Below are positions 7,926-15,698 of a stretch of 55,260 bases of DNA, in pieces (the first letter of the stretch is position 1; every line of letters begins with the position of its first letter). The notes under the pieces were generated by a model that did no database searches, was not told the origin of the DNA, and saw nothing but the letters and a program-made list of their open reading frames with translations. Origin of the DNA: Spirochaetaceae bacterium (GTDB taxonomy: Bacteria; Spirochaetota; Spirochaetia; Treponematales; Rectinemataceae); the NCBI GenBank assembly GCA_025358255.1, contig JANYKC010000062.1:1-55260 (forward strand), given 5' to 3'. The position numbers and the translations under genes were made by a program.

Positions 7926-8588
7926 ATGAACGAAGCTACGAAACTGGACACCTTGGCAGCCCTCCTGGCCCAGGCTCCTGCCGAGGTCTTCATCCAGCCC
8001 CACAACGTGCCGGATCCCGACGCGATCGCCGCCTGCGCGGGCATGCAATACCTCCTTGGACGGAATTGCATAGAGTCGGCCATTGTCTACGATAGGGAGA
8101 TCGAGAAGGCCGATTCCCTCCGGATGCATGGCCTTTTCGGCATCGAGATGACCCTTGCGGCGAGCGTGAAGACCATATGGGAGGAGGACTGGACCCTCCT
8201 CGTCGATGGCCAGAAAGGCGGTGGCAACCTGACGGACCTTCCCACCGTCGAGATGGCCTGCATCGACCACCACGAATACCGCCCCGCCCAAAGTTACCGC
8301 TTCGAGGACATCAGGCCAGCCGTGGGAGCCTCCTCGAGCTTCGTGGCCCAGTATTTCTTCGAGAACCACATGGATCCGCCGTGCGCCATCGCGACCGCCC
8401 TCGTGTTCGGGATCATGAAGGACAGCTAGGCCCTGACGAGGGGACTGTCCGACCTCGACGTGGAGATGTTCTGCCGTCTCCACCATTTCGCCGACGCGAG
8501 CCTCATCAAGGCACTCAACGGCGCCCAGCTCACCAAGGCTGACCCTGACCGCTACGTGGAGGCCGCCCGACAGCCTAACGCTTCTTGA
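7926..8588 (+). pseudogene. DHH-family phosphoesterase, nonsense-interrupted and 3'-truncated
   Basis: The first 167 codons encode a DHH phosphoesterase N-domain: NVPDPDAIAACAGMQ and the signature IDHHEYRP are present. An in-frame TAG at 8427-8429 ends the frame after IMKDS, but homology resumes in the same frame with ALTRGLSDLDVEMFCRLHHFAD, where intact relatives read D-T/S-L-x-L-T-R-G. TAG therefore probably replaced a Leu codon such as TTG. The frame then stops at 8588, inside the 3' end of the convergent pirin gene, before any DHHA1 domain. Both the nonsense codon and the missing C-terminus point to a dead gene of the cyclic-dinucleotide or nanoRNA phosphodiesterase type. Confidence 0.75.
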
Positions 8589-9414
8589 CGAAGCTCCCCT
8601 CGTCGAGCTCCCTGAAGGCGAGGTCGAGTTCGGCCTTGGTGTTCATGACGATGGGACCGCCCCAGGCCACGCTTTCCCGCAGGGGGAGGGCCGCGGCGTA
8701 GATGCATCGGCCGCCTTCGCCGCCCGCCTCGAGCTCGATCTCGTCGCCGGGGCCGAAGAGGATGCAGTCGCCGGATGACGCCTTTAGGCCGGCGCTGGAC
8801 ATGCCGCCCTCGAAGACGAAGGCGAAGGCGGTGGCCCCCGCCTGCGGCCTGAGCCTGACGCGGGCCTCCGCTTCGAGCTCGATGTCGAAATAGACGGGAT
8901 CCCGGGCCACTCCCTGGACCGGTCCGCGCACGCCCTCGAACTCTCCCGCGAGGATCCGGAGCCTTCCGCCCTCGATGCCTTTGATCGGCACATCGGCGGC
9001 AAGCACCCCATGGTAGGCAGGATCGCTCATCTTCTCCGAGGCGGCGAGGTTGACCCAGAGCTGGAATCCGCGGACGCCTTTCGGGGAAAGCTGGGGCATC
9101 TCCTCATGGATGATGCCGGATCCGGCCTTCATCCACTGGAGGTCGCCCGCTCCGATGACCCCGGAATTCCCCAGGCTGTCTCCGTGTCGGACGGATCCTT
9201 CAAGGAGGTAGGTCACGGTCTCTATGCCGCGGTGGGGATGCCAGGGGAAGCCCGAAAGGTAGTCAGCTGGGTTTTCCGAGCCGAAGGCGTCCAGGAGGAG
9301 GAAGGGGTCGAGGGCAGCCGTATCGTGGAAGCCGAAGATGCGGCGCAGGCGGACTCCCGCGCCATCCCTGGTCTCCAGGCCCCTGAAGATCTTCCTGATC
9401 GATGCCTGGCTCAT
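8575..9414 (-). CDS. pirin family protein
   Basis: The product is a 279-residue bicupin of the pirin family. The N-terminal cupin has the metal ligands in FPWHPHRGIETVTYLLEG and the second set in GSGIIHEEMP, matching the two His, His and Glu that bind iron in pirins. The C-terminal cupin is more degenerate (AFVFEGGM, ILFGPGDEIEL). Bacterial pirins include quercetin dioxygenases and redox regulators; which applies is unknown. Its start overlaps the stop of the upstream kinase gene by four bases, so the two form an operon. Confidence 0.85.
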   Translation of the reverse strand: MSQASIRKIFRGLETRDGAGVRLRRIFGFHDTAALDPFLLLDAFGSENPADYLSGFPWHPHRGIETVTYLLEGSVRHGDSLGNSGVIGAGDLQWMKAGSGIIHEEMPQLSPKGVRGFQLWVNLAASEKMSDPAYHGVLAADVPIKGIEGGRLRILAGEFEGVRGPVQGVARDPVYFDIELEAEARVRLRPQAGATAFAFVFEGGMSSAGLKASSGDCILFGPGDEIELEAGGEGGRCIYAAALPLRESVAWGGPIVMNTKAELDLAFRELDEGSFVKKR

Positions 9415-10556
9415 AGCCCCTCATCCATCCGGAGCGGAAGAAGGATACGGAACCTTGTTCCCTCCGCCTCATCCGAACTGAAGCCGATTTCACCCTTGAG
9501 GTAGTCCACGGTCAGCATCCTCATGCTGTAGGTCCCGATGCCGCGGCCACGGCCCTTGGTGGAGAACGAGCGCTGAAAAACCTGGAGCTGGATATCCCGC
9601 GGAATGAAGGACGAATTGTGAACGGCGATTTCCGCCTTTCCACCGCCTGTCCCGATTTCGAGCGTGATGGGATCGCCCTTTGCCGAGGCCTCGAGGGCAT
9701 TTTTGAGCATGTTCCCGATGACGCGCCGGAGGAGGACGGGATCGGTGGCGATCATGAGGTCGGGTGATCCGTCGCGGAGGTCGATGCGGTTGTCCTTGGA
9801 GAAATCGCCGAGCTCGATGTTCCGGATGATCTCACGGACGAATGCAGTTAGGTTGATCTCCGCGCTCTCCATCTCCAGGTCGCCGTTTTCCATCGTGAGG
9901 AGTTCCCGCTGTTGCCTCACTTCATCGATCAGGTTCTCGGTGGCGGAGGCGAGGCGGGCAAGGTACTCGGCGTTGTGCGGGTCCGGTCCGGCATCCATTC
10001 CAAGAAGGCTGATGCCAGCCTGGATGCTGGCGATGCTGTTCATGATGTCGTGGAAAAAAAGGTGCTCGAGGACCTGCCTTCGCTTGGAGTCGGAGATGTC
10101 ATCGAGGGAGACCAGGACAAAGCGGTCCTTGCCGGTCGAAATGGGGACGGCGGTGGCCAGGATGTCCAGGTTGGCCCCTTTCCCTGGCGAGGAGGTCGCG
10201 ATGCGGCATTCCTTCGCGGTCTTTTTCCCGGTGTCGAAGGCTTCAAGGATCGCGTTCACTACGCCGCAGGTCCAGCAGGCTTCCGAGGTGCCGCATCCGC
10301 CTGGCATCTCCTTTGAATGGACGCAGTTGAGGATTTCGCCGGGGCGCGCGCCCAGGACGTCCTCGGGCGTAAGGCCAAGGCCCGTCAGGGTCGCTGAATT
10401 GGCGAACAGTACCTGGCGGCTTCGGTTGACGATGAGGGCGATGCCGGGCATGAGATTGAGCACCACGTCATAGGGTGTCTGGGCTTTCAGGAGGTCGAAT
10501 GCGCCGTGGATCTCGCCGATGCTGACGCGCTCTGCCGGCGCGAAGAGACTTTCCAT
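9411..10556 (-). CDS. PAS-domain sensor histidine kinase with Cys-rich PAS insert
   Basis: A soluble 381-residue kinase. Residues about 25-160 form a PAS domain with four Cys in NCVHSKEMPGGCG-TSEACWTCG, a pattern seen in a group of PAS kinases that could hold a metal or respond to redox; the ligand is unproven. The H-box is FFHDIMNSIASI with the phosphoacceptor His near 168. The N-box is RRVIGNMLKNALEAS. The usual D-x-G-x-G of the ATP lid is replaced by VHNSSFIP, followed by QRSFSTKGRGRGIGTYSM, as in related kinases. No transmembrane segment is present and there is no receiver gene beside it. It is upstream of pirin in the same operon. Confidence 0.85.
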   Translation of the reverse strand: MESLFAPAERVSIGEIHGAFDLLKAQTPYDVVLNLMPGIALIVNRSRQVLFANSATLTGLGLTPEDVLGARPGEILNCVHSKEMPGGCGTSEACWTCGVVNAILEAFDTGKKTAKECRIATSSPGKGANLDILATAVPISTGKDRFVLVSLDDISDSKRRQVLEHLFFHDIMNSIASIQAGISLLGMDAGPDPHNAEYLARLASATENLIDEVRQQRELLTMENGDLEMESAEINLTAFVREIIRNIELGDFSKDNRIDLRDGSPDLMIATDPVLLRRVIGNMLKNALEASAKGDPITLEIGTGGGKAEIAVHNSSFIPRDIQLQVFQRSFSTKGRGRGIGTYSMRMLTVDYLKGEIGFSSDEAEGTRFRILLPLRMDEGL

Positions 10557-10586
10557 GACTCAATTATGCGGTGAAGGCGTTTCCTG

Positions 10587-11249
10587 TCAATCCGCCGTAC
10601 GGCGCGAGAGATGCCTCGGGGAGGGCGAGGCCGCTGCCCTTTCCACCTGGTAGGCCTGCATGGCCATGAAGGCGTCGATGAGGCGGGTCTTGTCCGGATA
10701 GCTGTCAAGGCCCGCGCTTTCCAGGGCCAGGAGGAGCTCGTGGGTCGCCTCGAGGGTGGAAAGGCACCAGGGTTTGGGCTGGCGCTTGATGTAGTACCGG
10801 CTTGGTTCCTTAGGTTCGAACATCACTCGCGGCAGGCAAAGGAGTCCGGGGCTTTCACGAAGGATGGCCTTGGAGCAGGCCCAGGTCGAATCGATGAGGA
10901 AGACGACCAGCTGCTTCCCTTCCAGGTTCCAGCCGTCCTCCCCCGCGTCGGGAAGGCCTTGGGCCGAGAGATTGCGGGCTTCCCTCCCTGGATAGAGCAA
11001 CACCGGAAAATTCGCAGGATCATCGATGAGGGCACGGAGGCGCGGGTTTTCATCGAGGGCTATTCCCTGGATGATCTCGCTGTTGGCCAGGTTTAGGCAG
11101 GTGATGCGGCCGGTCGTGCAGCGTTCGTCCCGCCATTCCATGGGGTGCATGAGGAGGACGATGCGCGTTTGCGTGGGCATGGGGGGGGCGTGCGGACAGA
11201 GGCAGGAAGCGGCAGGCCTTCGGCATCGCCAGCAGAATTCTCTCGGCAT
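10587..11249 (-). CDS. DTW-domain protein, tRNA-uridine aminocarboxypropyltransferase-like
   Basis: The product has an N-terminal Cys cluster (FCWRCRRPAASCLC, probably zinc) and then the core LMHPMEWRDERCTTGRIT, FLIDSTWACSKAIL and the C-terminal LSTLEATHELLLALE typical of DTW proteins such as TapT/TuaA, which transfer the aminocarboxypropyl group of SAM to uridine in tRNA. The name-giving triad appears as STW within DSTW. I chose the Met before PREFCWRC at 11249; an upstream in-frame ATG at 11276 is also possible and neither has a good ribosome binding site. It is upstream of the PAS kinase and pirin, with a 30-base gap. Confidence 0.8.
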   Translation of the reverse strand: MPREFCWRCRRPAASCLCPHAPPMPTQTRIVLLMHPMEWRDERCTTGRITCLNLANSEIIQGIALDENPRLRALIDDPANFPVLLYPGREARNLSAQGLPDAGEDGWNLEGKQLVVFLIDSTWACSKAILRESPGLLCLPRVMFEPKEPSRYYIKRQPKPWCLSTLEATHELLLALESAGLDSYPDKTRLIDAFMAMQAYQVERAAASPSPRHLSRRTAD

Positions 11250-11300
11250 GGCGCCGATGCTAGCACGGCAGGCCACGGCGGCTCAACGGCCGGGGTCATC

Positions 11301-11380
11301 CTGGGGGGGACGGCGCCCCCCCAGGGGACGGCACCCCCCCCAGGGGACGGCGCCCCCCCCAGGGGACGGCACCCCCCAGG
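11301..11380. repeat. GC-rich tandem repeat (about 20-21 bp unit, four copies)
   Basis: The unit CCAGGGGACGGCRCCCCCC repeats four times with small length variation in the C-runs. It lies between the divergent DTW and PHP genes. Slippage-prone C runs could make its length variable. Confidence 0.75.
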
Positions 11381-11441
11381 ATGCCGAAGCGCCGACCCGC
11401 TTGAGCAGGCGCCGCATCTCGGCATAGAATCGCGCCGACAC

Positions 11442-12239
11442 ATGAACAATTACCATACGCACACGTGGCGCTGCCGGCACGCCGACGGCGATATCGGCGA
11501 CTACGTCACGGCCGCGCGGCGGGCTGGACTTGGGGAGCTCGGGTTCTCAGACCACATGCCCTGGCACGACGGACGCTGGCCGTCCTGGCGCATGACGATG
11601 GCCCAGCTGCCCGGATACATAGCGGAACTGGAGGGCGCACGGCGTGCGGAATCGCTGCGCCCCGACGGGCTCTCCCTCCTCGCCGGCCTCGAATGCGAAT
11701 ACGGGGAGGAGGAGGAATCCTACCTGCGCGATGTCCTGCTCGGGGAATATGGACTGGACTACTTGGCGGCGGGCATCCATTCCTACGAGGCCGATGGCGG
11801 CTGGCGGGATTCCTTTTTCATCACCGACACGCGGGGGCTCCTCGGCTATGCGAGGCAAGTGGAGAAAGCCGCGGCGAGCGGGCTGTTCTCCTTCCTGGCC
11901 CATCCTGACGTGTTCTGCAACGGCTATTGGTCCTGGAACGCCGAGGCGGAAGCCTGCGCACGCGATGTCCTGGCTGCCTGCGAGGAGGCCCGTCTCCCCC
12001 TCGAGGTGAACGGCTATGGCCTGCGGAAGCCACTCGTTCCCTCGATGGAGGGTCGCCGACCTCCCTATCCCCATCCCCGCTTCTGGGAGATCGCCGCCGA
12101 CTACGACATCGAGGCCCTTCCGGGCTCGGACGCGCATACGCCTACGGACGTGGGCTCGGGCCTCGTGGAATGCCGCGAGCTGGCCGAGGGCCTGGGCATC
12201 AGGATCCTGGAGGGCTTGCCTGTCTTGAAAGCGCGATGA
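11442..12239 (+). CDS. PHP-domain phosphatase, histidinol-phosphatase type (HisK-like)
   Basis: This 265-residue protein begins MNNYHTHTWRCRHADG, the first PHP metal motif (HxH). Further metal-site blocks are GFSDHMPWHDG, GLECEYG, AAGIHSY, FLAHPDVFC and GSDAHTPTDVG, in the expected order. The family hydrolyses L-histidinol phosphate in histidine synthesis, although some members are general phosphoesterases; no his genes are nearby. There is no good ribosome binding site. The last 41 bases overlap the 3' end of the convergent MFS gene. Confidence 0.8.
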   Translation: MNNYHTHTWRCRHADGDIGDYVTAARRAGLGELGFSDHMPWHDGRWPSWRMTMAQLPGYIAELEGARRAESLRPDGLSLLAGLECEYGEEEESYLRDVLLGEYGLDYLAAGIHSYEADGGWRDSFFITDTRGLLGYARQVEKAAASGLFSFLAHPDVFCNGYWSWNAEAEACARDVLAACEEARLPLEVNGYGLRKPLVPSMEGRRPPYPHPRFWEIAADYDIEALPGSDAHTPTDVGSGLVECRELAEGLGIRILEGLPVLKAR

Positions 12240-13458
12240 TACGGCGGTCCTGCAAATCCAGGAGGAGGGCGAGCAGGGCCCAGACGGCGCAGAAGGCCGC
12301 GGTGACGGTCCAGAGCGCGCGGACTCCTCCGGCGAGCATGATGGGGCCTGCCAGCAAGGGACCGAGGGCCGCGCCGCCCGAATAGAAGACCCCCATGAAG
12401 GACTGGAAGGACCCGCGCCAGTTCTCCGGGGAGTGCTTGGCCAGGAAGACGCCCATGTTGGTCGCCGCCACGATCTCGCCGATCGTCCAGCAGGCCGTGG
12501 CCAGGGCGAATCCGCCTTGGCCCAAGGGAAAGCCATAGGCCCCGAACCCCACCACGTAGAAGATCCCCGAGAGGGCGAAGCAGCTCAATGGCGACATGTC
12601 CCTCAGCGCCCGCGCTATCGGAATGGACAGTGTTATGACTATTATCGCGTTGAGGGACATGAGCCATCCGGAGAACACCGGCCCCGCCGCGCCAAGCGCG
12701 TCGGAGAGGGTGAGAGGAAGGCCGAATCCGGTCTGCGAGTAGGTCATGCTGGAGAGGAGGGATATGCCTCCGAAGGCCATGAGGATGGGCCTGGCGAGGA
12801 AGGCCCTGAGCGCGCCGCGTTCGTCCTTGGTCTCCAGGCTGCTCTCCGAATGGGTGACCTTGGGCGGCTTGACCCTGGCCGCGATGAGGGCCATGGAGAC
12901 CGCCGTGAAGGCGGCGTCCCCCCAGAAGAGCCAGGGGAGGGCATGGTCGAAAAGGAAGCCTGCCGCGAGGGGGCCGAGGGCCACGCCGACGTTTATCGAC
13001 CAATACTGGAGGCCGAAGACCTCCTTGCGCCTGCCCTTGGGCGAGAGGTCGGTGAGGATCGCGCCTATGAGGGGCCGGGCCCCCCCGCGGAAGAGGTTGC
13101 TGGCCACGATGAGCCAGGGAGCCCAGGTTTGCGCGGAAAGGAAGCCGACGCTGGCCGTGAAGATCGCCCCGGCCAGCTGGAGTCCGATGAGGGTCCGCTT
13201 GCGGCCGAAGCTGTCGGCCAGCCGTCCAGAGAAGAAAGAGCCGAACATCGAGGCGGCGAAAGCCAGGGAGACGACGATCCCGGCGTGCACCGGGTCGAAC
13301 CCGAGGGTCCTTGAGAGGTAGAGGGAGAGGAAGATGGAAACGAAATCGCCGAAACGGTTGACCATCGTCGCCAGGAACATGGACCACAGCGATGCCCCGA
13401 GGCCACGGTAGGGAGCGATGAGGCGGCGGATGGCATGGCTGGGCCTGAGGTCTTTCAT
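12199..13458 (-). CDS. major facilitator superfamily transporter
   Basis: This 419-residue integral membrane protein has about 12 hydrophobic segments. The loop 2-3 signature is GRLADSFGRKRTLIG, and the second-half equivalents are weaker. It resembles drug or metabolite efflux MFS proteins; the substrate cannot be predicted. I chose the ATG at 13458 before KDLRPSHAIRR. The same frame stays open upstream through the 18-bp tandem repeat because the unit is a multiple of three, but that extension is a GPMSGE-like hexapeptide repeat and is unlikely to be translated. Confidence 0.8.
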   Translation of the reverse strand: MKDLRPSHAIRRLIAPYRGLGASLWSMFLATMVNRFGDFVSIFLSLYLSRTLGFDPVHAGIVVSLAFAASMFGSFFSGRLADSFGRKRTLIGLQLAGAIFTASVGFLSAQTWAPWLIVASNLFRGGARPLIGAILTDLSPKGRRKEVFGLQYWSINVGVALGPLAAGFLFDHALPWLFWGDAAFTAVSMALIAARVKPPKVTHSESSLETKDERGALRAFLARPILMAFGGISLLSSMTYSQTGFGLPLTLSDALGAAGPVFSGWLMSLNAIIVITLSIPIARALRDMSPLSCFALSGIFYVVGFGAYGFPLGQGGFALATACWTIGEIVAATNMGVFLAKHSPENWRGSFQSFMGVFYSGGAALGPLLAGPIMLAGGVRALWTVTAAFCAVWALLALLLDLQDRRIIALSRQASPPGS

Positions 13459-13529
13459 GGTCGGCGGAGTATAGCGAAACGGGTCGGTGCTGGGGAAGGC
13501 TGAATCGCATGCCCGGGCAAGCCCTCCGA

Positions 13530-13637
13530 GGGACATATGCCCTTTGCGGGACATATGCCCTTCGCCGGACATAGGCCCTTCGCCGGACATAGGCCCTTTG
13601 CAGGGCATAGGCCCTTTGCAGGGCATAAACCCTTTAC
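13530..13637. repeat. 18-bp tandem repeat, six copies
   Basis: Six tandem units drift gradually from GGGACATATGCCCTTTGC through CGGACATAGGCCCTTCGC to AGGGCATAAACCCTTTAC. Several units are themselves short palindromes (GGGC-ATAG-GCCC). The array fills the divergent space between the MFS transporter and the aminotransferase gene, where a regulator-binding array or phase-variable spacer would sit. Confidence 0.85.
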
Positions 13638-13715
13638 AGGGCTTCCGAAGCTCCCTTCCTTGCACTACTATCTCGGATGGGTATGCATTGACCTGGAACC
13701 GAGGGGGAGAACCGC

Positions 13716-15182
13716 ATGAGTCTTGAATCCTATTTCTGGCCATTCCGCGAGAAGATCGTCGGCATCGACGCCGGGATGCCCCTCGTGGACGGGAGCGAGG
13801 CTCCCATCGTCTATGCCGACTGGACCGCCTCCGGCCGCCTCTACGCGCCGATCGAGGACTTCATGCGGGAGACCATCGGCCCCCTCGTCGCGAACACCCA
13901 TACGGAGACGACCTATACCGGCGTGGCCATGACCCGTGCCTACCACCGCAGCCGCGAGATCATCAAGGAACACGTCGGCGCCGGAAGCGACGATTCGCTC
14001 ATCTTCACGGGTTTCGGGATGACGGCGGCCATCAACAAGCTGCAGCGCATCCTGGGGCTCCGCATGCCAGAAGGCTGCACGAGGAGTTGCAGGGAGGACC
14101 CCCGCCCCCTCGTCCTCATCACGCACATGGAGCACCACTCGAACCAGATTACCTGGGAAGAGTGCGAGGCGGACGTCCTCATCGTGCCCAGGGACGAGGC
14201 GACCGGGCTTCCCGACCTTGTCTGGCAGGAGCGCATCCTCAAGGAGAACGCCCATCGGTCCCTCATCATCGGCGCTTTCACCGCAGGCTCAAACGTGACG
14301 GGCCTCCTGACCCCGCTGCCAGAGATGGCCGCCCTGATGCACCGTTACGGGGGGCTCGTCTTCGCGGATTATGCCGCGGCCGCGCCTTATGTCGACATCG
14401 ACATGCATCCTGCCAAGTCCGAGGAGCGCCTGGACGCCATCACCTTCTCGCCCCACAAGTTCCTGGGAGGTCCGGGCTCCTCCGGCGTCCTCATCCTGTC
14501 GAATGCCCTCTACCGCCGCGCGGTTCCCGACCAGCCGGGGGGGGGCACGGTCAAGTGGACCACGCCTTTCGGCACCCACCGCTATGTCGACGAGATCGAG
14601 GCGCGCGAGGACGGCGGGACTCCGGGCTTCCTCCAGGCCATCCGCGCAGCCCTCGCCGTGCGCGTGAAGGAAGCGATGGGCGTGGAGAACATCAGGGCCA
14701 GGGAGGCGGAGATCGTCGCCATCATCCTTGAGGAGTTCGCCGCGGAGAGCGCTATCATGCTCCTGGAGGGGGAGAACATCGAGCGACTCGGCATCCTCTC
14801 CCTCTACGCCCCCGGCGAGCACCACAACCTCATCGTCCGCCTCCTCAACGACCGGTTCGGGATCCAGACGAGGGGTGGATGCTCCTGCGCAGGAACCTAC
14901 GGCCACATCCTTTTCAACATCAGGAAGACGACCTCGATCCACATCACGGACCTCATCGATTCGGGCGACCTCACGGAGAAGCCGGGCTGGGTCCGCGTGT
15001 CCGTGCATCCGACGATGACGGACGCCGAAGCGCACCATGTGGGCGCTTCCCTGGTCGAGGTCATCCGCAACTACAAGGAATGGGGGCGCGACTACGATTT
15101 CCACAAGGAGTCCGGGGAGTTCACGCCCAAGGACGGCCGCGAGGCGGCGCCTGACCTCATGTCGCGCTTCAAGGCATTCTGA
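13716..15182 (+). CDS. class V aminotransferase fold protein, SufS/CsdA-like cysteine desulfurase family
   Basis: The 488-residue PLP enzyme has an ATG preceded by GAGGGGGAG. Class V marks: YADWTASGRLY at the start, ITHMEHHSNQITW (PLP-stacking His), FADYAAAAPYVDID, and the PLP lysine in FSPHKFLGGPGSSG. A Cys-rich loop TRGGCSCAGTYGH near 390 is in the place of the persulfide-carrying Cys of SufS. It is longer than SufS (about 400) and no suf genes adjoin, so it is probably the distinct long subfamily of unknown substrate. An RNA hairpin follows the stop. Confidence 0.75.
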   Translation: MSLESYFWPFREKIVGIDAGMPLVDGSEAPIVYADWTASGRLYAPIEDFMRETIGPLVANTHTETTYTGVAMTRAYHRSREIIKEHVGAGSDDSLIFTGFGMTAAINKLQRILGLRMPEGCTRSCREDPRPLVLITHMEHHSNQITWEECEADVLIVPRDEATGLPDLVWQERILKENAHRSLIIGAFTAGSNVTGLLTPLPEMAALMHRYGGLVFADYAAAAPYVDIDMHPAKSEERLDAITFSPHKFLGGPGSSGVLILSNALYRRAVPDQPGGGTVKWTTPFGTHRYVDEIEAREDGGTPGFLQAIRAALAVRVKEAMGVENIRAREAEIVAIILEEFAAESAIMLLEGENIERLGILSLYAPGEHHNLIVRLLNDRFGIQTRGGCSCAGTYGHILFNIRKTTSIHITDLIDSGDLTEKPGWVRVSVHPTMTDAEAHHVGASLVEVIRNYKEWGRDYDFHKESGEFTPKDGREAAPDLMSRFKAF

Positions 15183-15191
15183 CAGCTGGTT

Positions 15192-15219
15192 GTTTCGCGC
15201 AACGCGCGTCGCGCGAAAC
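15192..15219. terminator. hairpin between convergent genes
   Basis: GTTTCGCGC (15192-15200) and GCGCGAAAC (15211-15219) form a 9-bp perfect stem with a 10-base loop, nine bases after the aminotransferase stop and just before the end of the convergent membrane protein gene. There is no T-run, so a terminator role is inferred from position. Confidence 0.45.
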
Positions 15220-15224
15220 GCGCC

Positions 15225-15623
15225 TCAGGGCATCTCGGTCAGCAGGTAGGCGGTGGCGACCTCGGCGGCCTGGTAGACGACACAGATGCCGGTCTGGATG
15301 AGGTGGTTCTTCCTGTCCTTCTGGAAGTCCCCGCGGATGAGGCGGAGGGGAAGGTAGAGCCATGCGTAGAAGAGCCCAGTCACGGTGTAGATGAGGAGAA
15401 GGTAGGAAAGGAAGGTCTCCCTCGACATGGGAGGGACCGCCGCGGGTTTTGCCTGCCCTCTTTCGTAAGGGCGGGGGATGGGCAGGCCGCGGGCGACGAA
15501 CTGGCGCTCAAGCTCCTCCCGCATCCGCGCATCCTCGCCGTAGCCGCCGTTGATGTAGATGCTGACCAGTTCCCATCGCGAGAGGATGGAGACGGACTCC
15601 CGTGAAAGAGGCTCTGTTTCCAT
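15225..15623 (-). CDS. small membrane protein of unknown function
   Basis: The 132-residue product has a charged N-terminal half (SILSRWELVSIYINGGYGEDA) followed by two predicted membrane helices, FLSYLLLIYTVTGLFYAWLY near 72-92 and a second at the C-terminus (HLIQTGICVVYQAAEVATAY). A GGGGGA site precedes the ATG at 15623. No family was recognised. It is divergent from the exonuclease I gene across 75 bases. Confidence 0.6.
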   Translation of the reverse strand: METEPLSRESVSILSRWELVSIYINGGYGEDARMREELERQFVARGLPIPRPYERGQAKPAAVPPMSRETFLSYLLLIYTVTGLFYAWLYLPLRLIRGDFQKDRKNHLIQTGICVVYQAAEVATAYLLTEMP

Positions 15624-15698
15624 GGCTTCCCCCTTGGGGCATTGTAGGGGGCTTTGGCCGAACTGGCAAGGAAATAGCTGGCGTGCTATAGTCGGGCA

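Noticed and set aside
13530..13637. CRISPR array
   Set aside because: The 18-bp units are directly adjacent without spacers, and no cas gene is in the window.
13459..13743. N-terminal extension of the MFS protein through the 18-bp repeat
   Set aside because: It would add 95 residues of GPMSGE-like repeats before a cytoplasmic start, has no ribosome site, and the repeat keeps all frames open by its length.
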